From the NCBI RefSeq assembly GCF_900109465.1, contig NZ_FOAZ01000001.1, positions 633,926-697,925 of the forward strand: a stretch of DNA of 64,000 nt. The letters run 5' to 3'. The stretch comes from Streptacidiphilus jiangxiensis (GTDB lineage Bacteria; Actinomycetota; Actinomycetes; Streptomycetales; Streptomycetaceae). This document shows, piece after piece, positions 57,165 through 64,000 of this stretch (position 1 is the first letter of the stretch; each line of letters begins with the position of its first letter). Position numbers and translations under genes: made by a program. The notes beneath the pieces were generated by a model. That model saw nothing but the letters and a program-made list of their open reading frames with translations. It was not told the DNA's origin and ran no database searches.

Positions 57165-58868
57165 ATGGACGCACAGCAGACGGACGCCGCCCGCGAGCGG
57201 TGGCAGCAGCGCTACGACCGCGCCCTCAAGCGCGACGCGGACTTCACGACGCTCTCCGGTGACGCGGTCGAGCCCGCGTACGGCCCGCCGCCCGGCAGCA
57301 CCTACCCCGGTTTCGAGAACATCGGCTGGCCAGGCGAGTTCCCCTTCACCCGCGGGCTCTACGCGACCGGGTACCGCGGCCGCGCCTGGACCATCCGCCA
57401 GTTCGCCGGCTTCGGCAACGCCGAGCAGACCAACGAGCGCTATCGGATGATCCTGGATGCGGGCGGCGGCGGCCTCTCCGTCGCCTTCGACATGCCGACC
57501 CTGATGGGCCGGGACTCCGACGACCCGCGGGCGCTGGGGGAGGTCGGTCACTGCGGCGTCGCCATCGACTCCGCCGCCGACATGGAGGTGCTCTTCCGCG
57601 GCCTGCCGCTGGCGGACGTCACCACCTCGATGACCATCTCCGGCCCGGCCGTCCCGGTCTTCTGCATGTACCTCGTCGCCGCCGAACGCCAGGGCGTGGA
57701 TCCGAGGGGCCTCAACGGGACGCTGCAGACCGACATCTTCAAGGAGTACATCGCGCAGAAGGAGTGGCTCTTCGCCCCCGAGCCGCACCTGCGCCTGATC
57801 GGCGACCTGATGGAGTACTGCGCCGCCGACATCCCGGCGTACAAGCCGCTCTCGGTCTCCGGCTACCACATCCGCGAGGCCGGCACGACGGCCGCGCAGG
57901 AGCTGGCGTTCACCCTCGCCGACGGGTTCGCCTACGTCGAGCTGGGCCTGTCGCGCGGGCTGGACGTCGACGTCTTCGCACCCGGCCTCTCCTTCTTCTT
58001 CGATGCGCACCTGGACTTCTTCGAGGAGATCGCCAAGTTCCGTGCCGCGCGCCGGATCTGGGCCAAGCGCCTGCGTGACGTCTACGGCGCGAGGACCGAG
58101 AAGGCGCAGTGGCTGCGCTTCCACACCCAGACGGCGGGTGTCTCGCTCACCGCGCAGCAGCCCTACAACAACGTGGTGCGCACCGCCGTCGAGGCGCTCT
58201 CGGCGATCCTGGGCGGCACCAACTCCCTGCACACCAACGCCCTCGACGAGACGCTCGCGCTGCCGAGCGAGCAGGCGGCGGAGATCGCGCTGCGCACGCA
58301 GCAGGTGCTGATGGAGGAGACGGGCGTCGCCAACGTCGCCGACCCGCTGGGCGGTTCCTGGTACGTGGAGGCGCTGACCGACCGGATCGAGGCGCAGGCC
58401 GAGGCCATCTTCAGCAAGATCCTGGAGATGGGCGCGGCGGCGGTGGGCGCGGGCGGGCGGCACCCGATCGGCCCGATGACCTCGGGGGTCCTGCGCGGCA
58501 TCGAGAACGGCTGGTTCACCGGCGAGAGCGCGGAGGCGGCCTTCCAGTACCAGCGCGCGCTGGAGAAGGGAGACAAGCGCGTCGTCGGCGTCAACTGCCA
58601 CACCGGCTCGGTGACCCCGCCGCTGGAGATCCTCCGGGTCGGCCACGAGGTCGAGCGCGAGCAGGTCCGCGTCCTGGCCGAGCGCAAGGCGGCCCGCGAC
58701 GAGGCAGCGGTCCGGGCCGGCCTCGACGCGATGCTCGCCGCCGCCCGCTCGGGCGCGAACATGGTCCCGCCGATGCTGGACGCGGTCCGGGCGGAGGCGA
58801 CCCTCGGCGAGATCTGTGACGCGCTGCGCGAGGAGTGGGGCGTCTACGTGGAGCCGGCCGGGTTCTGA
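57165..58868 (+). CDS. icmA: Isobutyryl-CoA mutase large subunit
   Basis: A coenzyme-B12-dependent enzyme that isomerises isobutyryl-CoA and n-butyryl-CoA. At 567 residues it is a mutase barrel without the C-terminal B12-binding domain found in methylmalonyl-CoA mutase (about 730). The two residues that distinguish ICM from MCM are both ICM type: Phe80 in WTIRQFAGFG (Tyr in MCM) and Gln198 in FKEYIAQKE (Arg in MCM). Motifs GLSVAFDMPT, SVSGYHIREAG and SLHTNALDE are typical. A separate small subunit (IcmB) must supply B12 and is not in this window. MeaB at 52381 is a likely chaperone. A palindromic operator precedes it. Confidence 0.92.
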   Translation: MDAQQTDAARERWQQRYDRALKRDADFTTLSGDAVEPAYGPPPGSTYPGFENIGWPGEFPFTRGLYATGYRGRAWTIRQFAGFGNAEQTNERYRMILDAGGGGLSVAFDMPTLMGRDSDDPRALGEVGHCGVAIDSAADMEVLFRGLPLADVTTSMTISGPAVPVFCMYLVAAERQGVDPRGLNGTLQTDIFKEYIAQKEWLFAPEPHLRLIGDLMEYCAADIPAYKPLSVSGYHIREAGTTAAQELAFTLADGFAYVELGLSRGLDVDVFAPGLSFFFDAHLDFFEEIAKFRAARRIWAKRLRDVYGARTEKAQWLRFHTQTAGVSLTAQQPYNNVVRTAVEALSAILGGTNSLHTNALDETLALPSEQAAEIALRTQQVLMEETGVANVADPLGGSWYVEALTDRIEAQAEAIFSKILEMGAAAVGAGGRHPIGPMTSGVLRGIENGWFTGESAEAAFQYQRALEKGDKRVVGVNCHTGSVTPPLEILRVGHEVEREQVRVLAERKAARDEAAVRAGLDAMLAAARSGANMVPPMLDAVRAEATLGEICDALREEWGVYVEPAGF

Positions 58869-58872
58869 ATCA

Positions 58873-58957
58873 CCGTCACGCCGCGTCCGTCACGCGCGTC
58901 CGTCACACCGCCTCCGTCACACCGCGTCCGTCACGCGCGTCCGTCACGCCGGTCCGT
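58873..58957. repeat. Short tandem repeats at the icmA 3' side
   Basis: About six imperfect units of 13-14 bases with core CGTCCGTCAC(G/A)C. They fill the gap between convergent genes, and the last units encode the C-terminus of the next gene. Simple sequence of this kind can vary in copy number. Confidence 0.7.
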
Positions 58958-59432
58958 CGGCCGTCAGGCCCGGGACGACCCGCAGCCGCGCCATTCCCGG
59001 TACGGCTGCGCCCACGGCGTCGATGTCGTAACCGGTCTCGTCCCCGTCGGGCCCGATTCCGTCGACGTCGTGGAGCCGTGCCCGGGTCACCAGCCCACCG
59101 GGGGCGGCCAGCCAGTACGCGCTCGGGGGAAAGGACTCGGCGGGGAACACCACGGCCTGGCCGAGTCCCTCCGCGAGCGCCGAGCAGAGCTCCCGCTCGC
59201 TCGGGGTGGCCGCCACTCCCTGCAGGGGGAACACCTCCATGGCCCAGACGACGTCCCGCGGCGGGCATGCCCAACGCAGGCAGACGACGCGCGCGCCCGC
59301 GCTCTCGTCGGTCCAGTCCTCGCCGATGTGGACGTCCTCGGCGGGAACGCCGAGAACGTGGCCCAGGGCATCCGCGAGTGCGTGGTCGGCCACCATGGGG
59401 CCGGTCAGCAGCAAGGTCCCGTATCCGTCCAT
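58944..59432 (-). CDS. Hypothetical protein
   Basis: A 162-residue soluble, acidic protein: MDGYGTLLLTGPMVADHALADALGHVLGVPAEDVHIGEDW at the start, a central WACPPRDVVWAMEVFPLQG and AVVFPAESFPPSAYWLAAPGG. It has no membrane helix, signal or catalytic motif. Third-position GC is normal for the window, and the frame is well bounded. Its C-terminus lies in the tandem-repeat zone. It is convergent with icmA and 22 bases upstream of the TetR stop on the same strand. Function unknown. Confidence 0.72.
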   Translation of the reverse strand: MDGYGTLLLTGPMVADHALADALGHVLGVPAEDVHIGEDWTDESAGARVVCLRWACPPRDVVWAMEVFPLQGVAATPSERELCSALAEGLGQAVVFPAESFPPSAYWLAAPGGLVTRARLHDVDGIGPDGDETGYDIDAVGAAVPGMARLRVVPGLTADGPA

Positions 59433-59454
59433 GGGAGGGATCGTTGCACCCGCG

Positions 59455-60081
59455 TCAGCCCGGCTGGGCGGAGATCTCGGTCAGCGGGTGGAGCAGGAGG
59501 GTGGTGAAGGCGCTGATCCACTCCGTCGTGGCCGGCTCGCCGCTGACGAGCATGCGGTGGACGACCGTGCCGGCGACGGTGTCGAAGATGATGTCGACCG
59601 AGGCCCGGGCCATCTCCTCGCAGGTGTCCGCCACGAGCTCGCCGCGGGCCTGCGCGGCGGCGCGGCCGGCGATGACGAGACGTTTCTGCGGCTCGATGAT
59701 GGCCTCGCGGACGCGCTGCCGCAGCAGCGGGTCGCGGGTGGCCTCGGCGAAGAGGGCGAGCAGGGCGGCCTGGGTCTCCGGTGCGGACAGCAGCGCGGCG
59801 AACTGGGTGACGACCGCCTCGATGTCCGCACGCAGGCTGCCGAGGTCCGCCATCTCCAGTCCGTCCAGCTGTTCCGCCACGGCCGCGACGACGAGCTCGT
59901 TCTTCGAGGGCCAGCGCCGGTAGAGCGTCGTCTTCGCGACGCCCGCGCGCACGGCCACGTCGCCCATGGTGAGCCCGCCCCAGCCCAGCTCCGCGAGTGC
60001 CTCGCGGGTGGCGGCGAGGATCGCGCCGTCCGCGTCGGCGTTGCGCGGGCGGCCCTTGCGGGGACCGGCCGGTGCGGTCAC
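59455..60081 (-). CDS. TetR/AcrR-family transcriptional regulator
   Basis: A 208-residue TetR protein: helix-turn-helix GGLTMGDVAVRAGVAKTTLYRRWPSKNELVVAAV near residues 34-68. The C-terminal ligand domain is of the TetR_C_11-like type (FAALLSAPETQAALLALFAEATRDPLLRQRV, DTVAGTVVHRMLVSGEP). It faces the CnoX-like gene across a 326-base region that contains an excellent palindrome. It is probably autoregulated. Possible targets include that gene or the acyl-CoA genes nearby. Confidence 0.92.
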   Translation of the reverse strand: MTAPAGPRKGRPRNADADGAILAATREALAELGWGGLTMGDVAVRAGVAKTTLYRRWPSKNELVVAAVAEQLDGLEMADLGSLRADIEAVVTQFAALLSAPETQAALLALFAEATRDPLLRQRVREAIIEPQKRLVIAGRAAAQARGELVADTCEEMARASVDIIFDTVAGTVVHRMLVSGEPATTEWISAFTTLLLHPLTEISAQPG

Positions 60082-60407
60082 GTCGGGCTCCTTGCTCTGC
60101 GACTGTGTTCTGTGTCTGTTTGAAGACAGCGGGGTTAACGCAGGTTACTCGTCGGTATGCGGTGCTCCGAGAGGGCGGGAGCAAGAGTGGCGCAGGTCAC
60201 CCGGAAGCGGCTGCGCGCCGCCCGGTCGCCGATATACGCTACGACTCGTAGCGAAAGAGCGACAACCACGCTTCCGCGCGGATGGGGATCCGCGCCCGCT
60301 GACATTTGACACTCGCACGATGCACCACGGCCCCCGGGGTCCTGCAATCCGGCAGGACGGCGGGGGTATTGGTGCGAACCGACCGCGCGACGGGGGAGGA
60401 TAGGCGC
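60082..60407. other. Divergent region TetR / CnoX-like gene
   Basis: 326 bases with an operator-like palindrome (60237-60253) and, nearer TetR, an AT-richer patch containing CTGTTTGAAGACAG (60116-60129), a weaker inverted repeat. No gene seen. Confidence 0.55.
60237..60253. promoter_or_regulatory. TetR operator candidate
   Basis: CGCTACGACTCGTAGCG: perfect 8-bp inverted repeats around a central C, preceded by ATATA. This is the typical size and symmetry of a TetR-family site. Confidence 0.7.
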
Positions 60408-61388
60408 ATGCAGCCACGGAACAACATGTCCCTGCGCGGCGCGGTCGACCTCGCCGCGGTCAAGGCGGCCGCCGACGCCGCCACCAAGGCCGAGCAGATG
60501 CGCGCCGAGCGCGCCCGAAAGGCCGAGGAGGCCGGGGCCGACGCCGCGGCCGAGCCGCTGATCTTCGCCGTCACCGAGGCCGACTTCCAGGCCCAGGTGA
60601 TCCCGCTGTCCGCCGAGGTCCCGGTGCTGCTGCTGTTCTGGGCCGAGGGCTACGGCCCGGCCGAGCAGCAGGTCCCCGTCATGGAGGCGCTGGCGGAGGA
60701 GTACGACGGCCGCTTCGTGCTGGCCGAGGTCGACGTCCGCGACAACCAGCGCCTGGCCCAGCAGCTCCAGCTGCGGGACCTGCCGACGGTGCTGGTCGTC
60801 GTCGCGGGCCAGCTGATCCCGTTGTTCGAGGGTCCGGCCCTGGCGGAGGAGATCCGCCCGCTGCTGGACCAGCTCATCAAGGAGGCGGCCGAGCGCTTCG
60901 GCATCGCCGGCGAGCCGGGCCTGCGCAGCGGCAAGGGCGAGCCGGGCGCGGTGGCCGAGGGCGTCGAGGAGCCCCTCGACCCGGCCCTGGCGCTGGCTCA
61001 CGAGGCGCTGGACCGGGGCGACATGGGCGGGGCGATCCAGGCCTACCGCAACGTGCTGGCCGAGCAGCCGGGCAACGAGGAGGCCAAGCTGGGCCTGGCC
61101 CAGGCCGAGCTGCTGCAGCGGGTGCAGGGCGCCGACCCGGCGGCCGTGCGCGCCGCCGCGGCCGCCGACCCCGCCGCCGCCGAGGCGCAGATCGCCGCGG
61201 CCGACCTGGATCTGGTCGGTGGTCACGTGGACGATGCCTTCAGTCGCCTGGTCGACACCGTGGGCCGCACCTTCGGCGAGGAGCGCGACAAGGTGCGGCT
61301 GCACCTGCTCTCGCTCTTCGAGGTGATCGGCGGTGAGGACCCGCGCGTGGTGAAGGCGCGGGGCGCGCTGGCACGCAAACTCTTCTGA
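60408..61388 (+). CDS. CnoX/YbbN-like thioredoxin-fold protein with TPR domain
   Basis: A 326-residue protein. An N-terminal 50-residue Ala/Lys helix (MSLRGAVDLAAVKAAADAATKAEQ) precedes a thioredoxin fold (FAVTEADFQAQVIPLSAEVPVLLLFWAEGYGPAEQQ) and a C-terminal TPR-like region (ALDRGDMGGAIQAYRNVLAEQPGNEEAKLGLAQAELL). This is the domain order of CnoX co-chaperones. The catalytic Cys pair is missing: after Trp78 the sequence is AEGYGPAEQ, so no dithiol chemistry is possible. It may act as a holdase for GroEL or DnaK. ATG 60408 has GGGGGAGGA upstream. Confidence 0.9.
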   Translation: MQPRNNMSLRGAVDLAAVKAAADAATKAEQMRAERARKAEEAGADAAAEPLIFAVTEADFQAQVIPLSAEVPVLLLFWAEGYGPAEQQVPVMEALAEEYDGRFVLAEVDVRDNQRLAQQLQLRDLPTVLVVVAGQLIPLFEGPALAEEIRPLLDQLIKEAAERFGIAGEPGLRSGKGEPGAVAEGVEEPLDPALALAHEALDRGDMGGAIQAYRNVLAEQPGNEEAKLGLAQAELLQRVQGADPAAVRAAAAADPAAAEAQIAAADLDLVGGHVDDAFSRLVDTVGRTFGEERDKVRLHLLSLFEVIGGEDPRVVKARGALARKLF

Positions 61389-61404
61389 AGGGTGTCACGT
61401 TCGT

Positions 61405-61435
61405 GAGCGTGTCGCGGAGACCTGTCGACACGCTC
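61405..61435 (+). terminator. Hairpin after the CnoX-like gene
   Basis: GAGCGTGTCG (61405-61414) pairs perfectly with CGACACGCTC (61426-61435), 16 bases after the stop codon. No U-tract. Confidence 0.75.
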
Positions 61436-61537
61436 GTCAGCTTTATCAAATCTTGACATTCCGGCGAGACGGTCACCCTGTGTGGCCGTCTTCGTCTGTT
61501 ACGCCCGTGTTTCCTGCAGCTTGGCATCGGGGGTCAC

Positions 61538-61551
61538 GTGATCACGATCAC
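61538..61551. promoter_or_regulatory. CRP-like palindrome
   Basis: GTGATCACGATCAC, a perfect 6-bp inverted repeat with 2-base spacing. It matches the Streptomyces CRP pattern GTG-N6-GNCAC except for one position. Confidence 0.45.
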
Positions 61552-61935
61552 AGAGCGTAAAACACTCGTCTTTCCCGGGCCTTGTCCGGTTCACATGTTC
61601 CTTACTCATCGGTAATGAACCACTTGTGCAGCAGCCCCACATGGACCACGATCTAGCACGCTCGGTCCAACACCTTCACCCCGGCAGCCGGTCGGGAGCG
61701 GGCGCTGGAATCCCCACCGGGCGGGGTGTCGGTCCGCCGGCACCTGAGTTGAGGACAGGGGGGTCTCCGTCCACCGGATGGAGCCTGTACTCGCAACGGG
61801 CGTGCCCCTCGGCACGCACGAGTGGTTGTCGCTCGGGGGTGCTCTCACCTCCCGAGGACGTAGCTCTTCTCCCCATCTCCGCCGGGCACCCACACCCGCC
61901 GGGAGATGTACGTCCGAGAAGGAGGATCTCGACTC

Positions 61936-62571
61936 ATGTCCCAGACCTTCGGCAAGACCCGCTGGAAGCGCTTCGCCGTCGTCATGGTTCCGACCCTGGC
62001 CGCGACCGCCGCGGTCGGCGTCAGCATTGCTCAGGGCGCGCTCGCCGCGTCCTTCGCGCTCTCCGGCGCGTCGTTCAAGGTCGAAGCCGGCTCCCTGCAC
62101 GGTGACGGCTTCTCGCAGTACGGCACCGTCGACACCGTGGTGAACGGCAGCGGCACCAAGGCGCCGCTTCCGGTCGCGGTCTCCGGCTTCAACAGCGCCA
62201 CCATCACCAACCTGTGCCAGTCCGTCGACGTGCCGCTCGGCCCGCTGGGTGACTTCACCCTGCGGATCACCGCCGGTGACGCGGGCACCCCGGTCCAGGC
62301 GTCGAAGCTCTTCATCGACATGACGGACCTGAAGGCCGACACCGCGACCTTCAACAACATCAACATCGGTGTTGCCGGCGGCGCCATCTCCAAGGGCCCG
62401 GTCGACTCCACCTCCGCCGCCCAGCAGGGCTTCGCGGGCAGCTTCGGCCAGGAGGCGGACTCCGCCGACCTGACCAACGTGAAGCAGACCGCGTGGGCCA
62501 CCTCGGCCGGCACCTTCGCCCTGGCGAACATGCACCTCAACCTCTCGTCCGGCAGCAACCCCTGCTTCTGA
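61936..62571 (+). CDS. DUF6230 family exported protein
   Basis: A 211-residue protein with a signal or anchor: basic SQTFGKTRWKRF, hydrophobic AVVMVPTLAATAAVGVSIAQGALAASF. The mature part is rich in Thr, Ser, Gly and beta-forming segments (VEAGSLHGDGFSQYGTVDTVVNGSGTKAPLPVAVSGFNSATITNLCQ), with single Cys residues at the middle and near the end (NPCF) that could form a disulfide. It matches the DUF6230 family, sometimes mislabelled cholesterol esterase. ATG 61936 has GGAGG upstream. It heads a three-gene cassette. Confidence 0.87.
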   Translation: MSQTFGKTRWKRFAVVMVPTLAATAAVGVSIAQGALAASFALSGASFKVEAGSLHGDGFSQYGTVDTVVNGSGTKAPLPVAVSGFNSATITNLCQSVDVPLGPLGDFTLRITAGDAGTPVQASKLFIDMTDLKADTATFNNINIGVAGGAISKGPVDSTSAAQQGFAGSFGQEADSADLTNVKQTAWATSAGTFALANMHLNLSSGSNPCF

Positions 62572-62597
62572 CGTAACCGAGGTACCTGAGGTCTTTC

Positions 62598-62634
62598 GGC
62601 GGGGAGGGCCTGTCCCCTCCCCGCCACCCCCCTT
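62598..62634 (+). terminator. Attenuator-like hairpin between DUF6230 and DUF6114 genes
   Basis: GGCGGGGAGGG (62598-62608) pairs perfectly with CCCTCCCCGCC (62615-62625), followed by ACCCCCCTTTT. It could reduce expression of the downstream genes relative to DUF6230. Confidence 0.65.
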
Positions 62635-62685
62635 TTCGAGCCATCGAGCTCCACCCCAACGAGCTACACCCCTGGGAGCTGCCAC

Positions 62686-63297
62686 GTGACCAGCGCGATG
62701 ACGACGGCGCAGCCCGATCCGATCAGCGGTTTCACCAAGGCCCGTCGAGCCTTCCGTGACTGGCGTCGGACCCGCCCGTTCTGGGGCGGCCTCCTGATCC
62801 TGTGCGCCGCGGGGCCGATCCTCTACTTCCCGTACGCGACGATGAACATCGGCGCACTCCGCATCCAGATGGCCACGACCGCGGGCGCGGGCTCGGCCGT
62901 CATCGGCATGCTGCTGATCGCTCTCGGCATCTCGTGCTGGTTCCAGCCGCTGATCCGCGTCTTCGCCGGCATCGCCGCGATCGTGCTGAGCATCATCTCG
63001 CTGCCGGTCTCCAACTTCGGCGGCTTCGGGATGGGCCTGCTGTTCGGCATCCTCGGCGGTGCCCTGGTCTGCTCCTGGGCCCCGCTGAAGGCGGAGCCCG
63101 AGGTGGCGGCCGCGGTCACCGCGACCGACTCGGCCGAGGCGGCCCAGGCGGCCCAGGCGGACACCCAGGTGGTGCTTCCCACCCAGCAGGCAGGCGAAGC
63201 GGGACCGGCTGCGGAGCAGTCGGCCGCGCAGCCGGCCGCCGCGCCCGAGGCGCAGCAGCCGCAGGAGCCGCAGGAGGAGAGCAAGAGTGTCGAGTGA
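62686..63297 (+). CDS. DUF6114 family membrane protein
   Basis: A 203-residue protein: soluble N-terminus (FTKARRAFRDWRRTRPFWGG), then four membrane helices (LLILCAAGPILYFPY, AGSAVIGMLLIALGISCWF, VFAGIAAIVLSIISLPV, GFGMGLLFGILGGALVCSW) and an Ala/Gln/Glu/Pro-rich cytoplasmic tail of about 70 residues. It matches DUF6114, which I recall always sits beside DUF6230. GTG 62686 is the start. The stop overlaps the next start by 11 bases. Confidence 0.87.
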   Translation: MTSAMTTAQPDPISGFTKARRAFRDWRRTRPFWGGLLILCAAGPILYFPYATMNIGALRIQMATTAGAGSAVIGMLLIALGISCWFQPLIRVFAGIAAIVLSIISLPVSNFGGFGMGLLFGILGGALVCSWAPLKAEPEVAAAVTATDSAEAAQAAQADTQVVLPTQQAGEAGPAAEQSAAQPAAAPEAQQPQEPQEESKSVE

Positions 63298-64000
63298 GAA
63301 CGAGCAGCAGCCGGCTCGCACCGCCGGTCGCCACGCTGCTCCCCGGCCCACCGTGCGCGGGCGCATGCAGCGCCCCGTCGGTCGTGCCATCGCCCTGACC
63401 GCCATGCCGACGGCCCTGCTCATGGGCATGCTGGCGCCCAAGCTGGCCTTCGCCGCGGACGGCGCCGCCAAGGTCGCGCCGAAGTCCGTCCCCGATCTCG
63501 CGGGGTCGACGGGCGCCACCTGCACCAAGGGCGCCCCGGGGACCGGCACCGGCGCGACCACCCCCGCCTCGGGGGGCACGACCGGCACCACGTCGAAGAA
63601 CGCCTCGGTCGCGGGCAAGCCGGCGACGCACACGGGCGGCACCGCCACGTCCGTCCCGACGCAGCGCGGCGCGGGCTCCGGCTCCACCGCCGGCGGCACC
63701 GGCTCCGGGAGCACGGGTGGCAGCACCGGCGGGACGACCGGTGGTGGCACCGGTGGCACCGGCGGCGGCACGCCGACGCCCACGCCGACGCCCAGCCCCA
63801 CCCGGAGCACCCCCTCCGACCCGCTCGGCGGCATCCTCGGGGGCCTGCTCGGCGGCATCCTCGGCGCTCACACGGCATCCGGCACGACGACCACGGCGGT
63901 GCAGCCGTCCGCGTCGGCGAGCGCGATCCCCCAGGCGCACGCCGCGGCCGCCCGCACTGCCGCGGTCCGCAGCGCCGCGACGCCGGCCCCGTCGACGTCC
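63287..64000 (+). CDS. Secreted Thr/Gly/Ser-rich protein, C-terminus off the right edge
   Basis: An open frame of 238 codons from GTG 63287 to the window end, with no stop. AGGAGGAGAGC lies upstream of the GTG. A basic N-region (RHAAPRPTVRGRMQRPVGR) and hydrophobic core (AIALTAMPTALLMGMLAPKLAFAADG) make a clear signal peptide. The rest is low-complexity Thr/Gly/Ser with a PT repeat (TPTPTPTPSPT) and a GGILGGLLGGILGAH glycine-zipper-like segment. It overlaps the DUF6114 gene, so the three genes form one operon. Probably a surface or wall-spanning component. Confidence 0.82.
   Translation, partial: MSSENEQQPARTAGRHAAPRPTVRGRMQRPVGRAIALTAMPTALLMGMLAPKLAFAADGAAKVAPKSVPDLAGSTGATCTKGAPGTGTGATTPASGGTTGTTSKNASVAGKPATHTGGTATSVPTQRGAGSGSTAGGTGSGSTGGSTGGTTGGGTGGTGGGTPTPTPTPSPTRSTPSDPLGGILGGLLGGILGAHTASGTTTTAVQPSASASAIPQAHAAAARTAAVRSAATPAPSTS

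Larger units (their letters stand above)
61389..61935. other. Long non-coding gap upstream of the DUF6230 gene
   Basis: 547 bases, lower in GC than its surroundings in places. It contains a terminator-like hairpin (61405-61435), a CRP-like palindrome (61538-61551), and probably the promoter and 5' leader of the DUF6230 operon. Reading frames within it lack coding bias. GGTTCA (61588-61593) and TGAACC (61616-61621) form a further weak inverted repeat. Confidence 0.6.

Overview
The window is a very GC-rich, gene-dense stretch of a Streptomycetaceae-type actinomycete chromosome (Streptomyces, Kitasatospora or Streptacidiphilus). Evidence: strong G/C bias at third codon positions, frequent GTG and some TTG starts, the coiled-coil cytoskeletal pair FilP/Scy, a NucS mismatch endonuclease, an actinobacterial Rho with a long Arg/Gln/Gly-rich insert, and a gene order that, from memory, matches the S. 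coelicolor core around SCO5349-SCO5423. No database search was run; family names come from motif recognition.

Layout. (1) 1-1350: edge of a membrane-protein gene, a frameshifted tyrosine-integrase remnant and an intact tRNA-Arg(CCG), which looks like the scar of an actinomycete integrative element. (2) 1450-9120: response regulator, argS, then lysA-hom-thrC-thrB (aspartate-family amino acids). (3) 9121-18090: rho, an LCP cell-wall ligase, rpmE, prfA, prmC, a threonylcarbamoyl-AMP synthase, a low-molecular-weight phosphatase and a divergent SHMT-like gene. (4) 18200-27480: a WecA-like transferase and the complete ATP synthase operon atpIBEFHAGDC, with a terminator-like hairpin between atpD and atpC. 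(5) 27600-36300: DUF2550, MarR, cobalamin adenosyltransferase, a divergent MarR/hydrolase pair with two operator-like boxes, MurA with Asp in place of the catalytic Cys, 3-hydroxyacyl-CoA dehydrogenase, STAS protein and a membrane-anchored STAND-like ATPase. (6) 36300-43570: nucS, an SCO5389-type protein, an LLM oxidoreductase, an ABC exporter pair, a hydrolase and a compact ribbon-helix-helix/VOC/methyltransferase operon behind a perfect inverted repeat. (7) 43880-50000: filP and scy. (8) 50250-61390: acyl-CoA metabolism (methylmalonyl-CoA epimerase, thiolase, meaB, isobutyryl-CoA mutase large subunit) mixed with MarR/TetR regulators, small membrane proteins and a CnoX-like co-chaperone. (9) 61936-64000: a DUF6230-DUF6114-secreted protein cassette that runs off the right edge.

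The adenosyltransferase (28567), MeaB, the epimerase, the thiolase and the mutase together describe coenzyme-B12-dependent interconversion of butyryl/isobutyryl- and methylmalonyl-CoA, which in this group feeds polyketide starter and extender pools. Three intergenic gaps hold copies of one dispersed nested-palindrome repeat. Many genes have a -10-like hexamer 6-8 bases before the start codon, suggesting widespread leaderless transcription.
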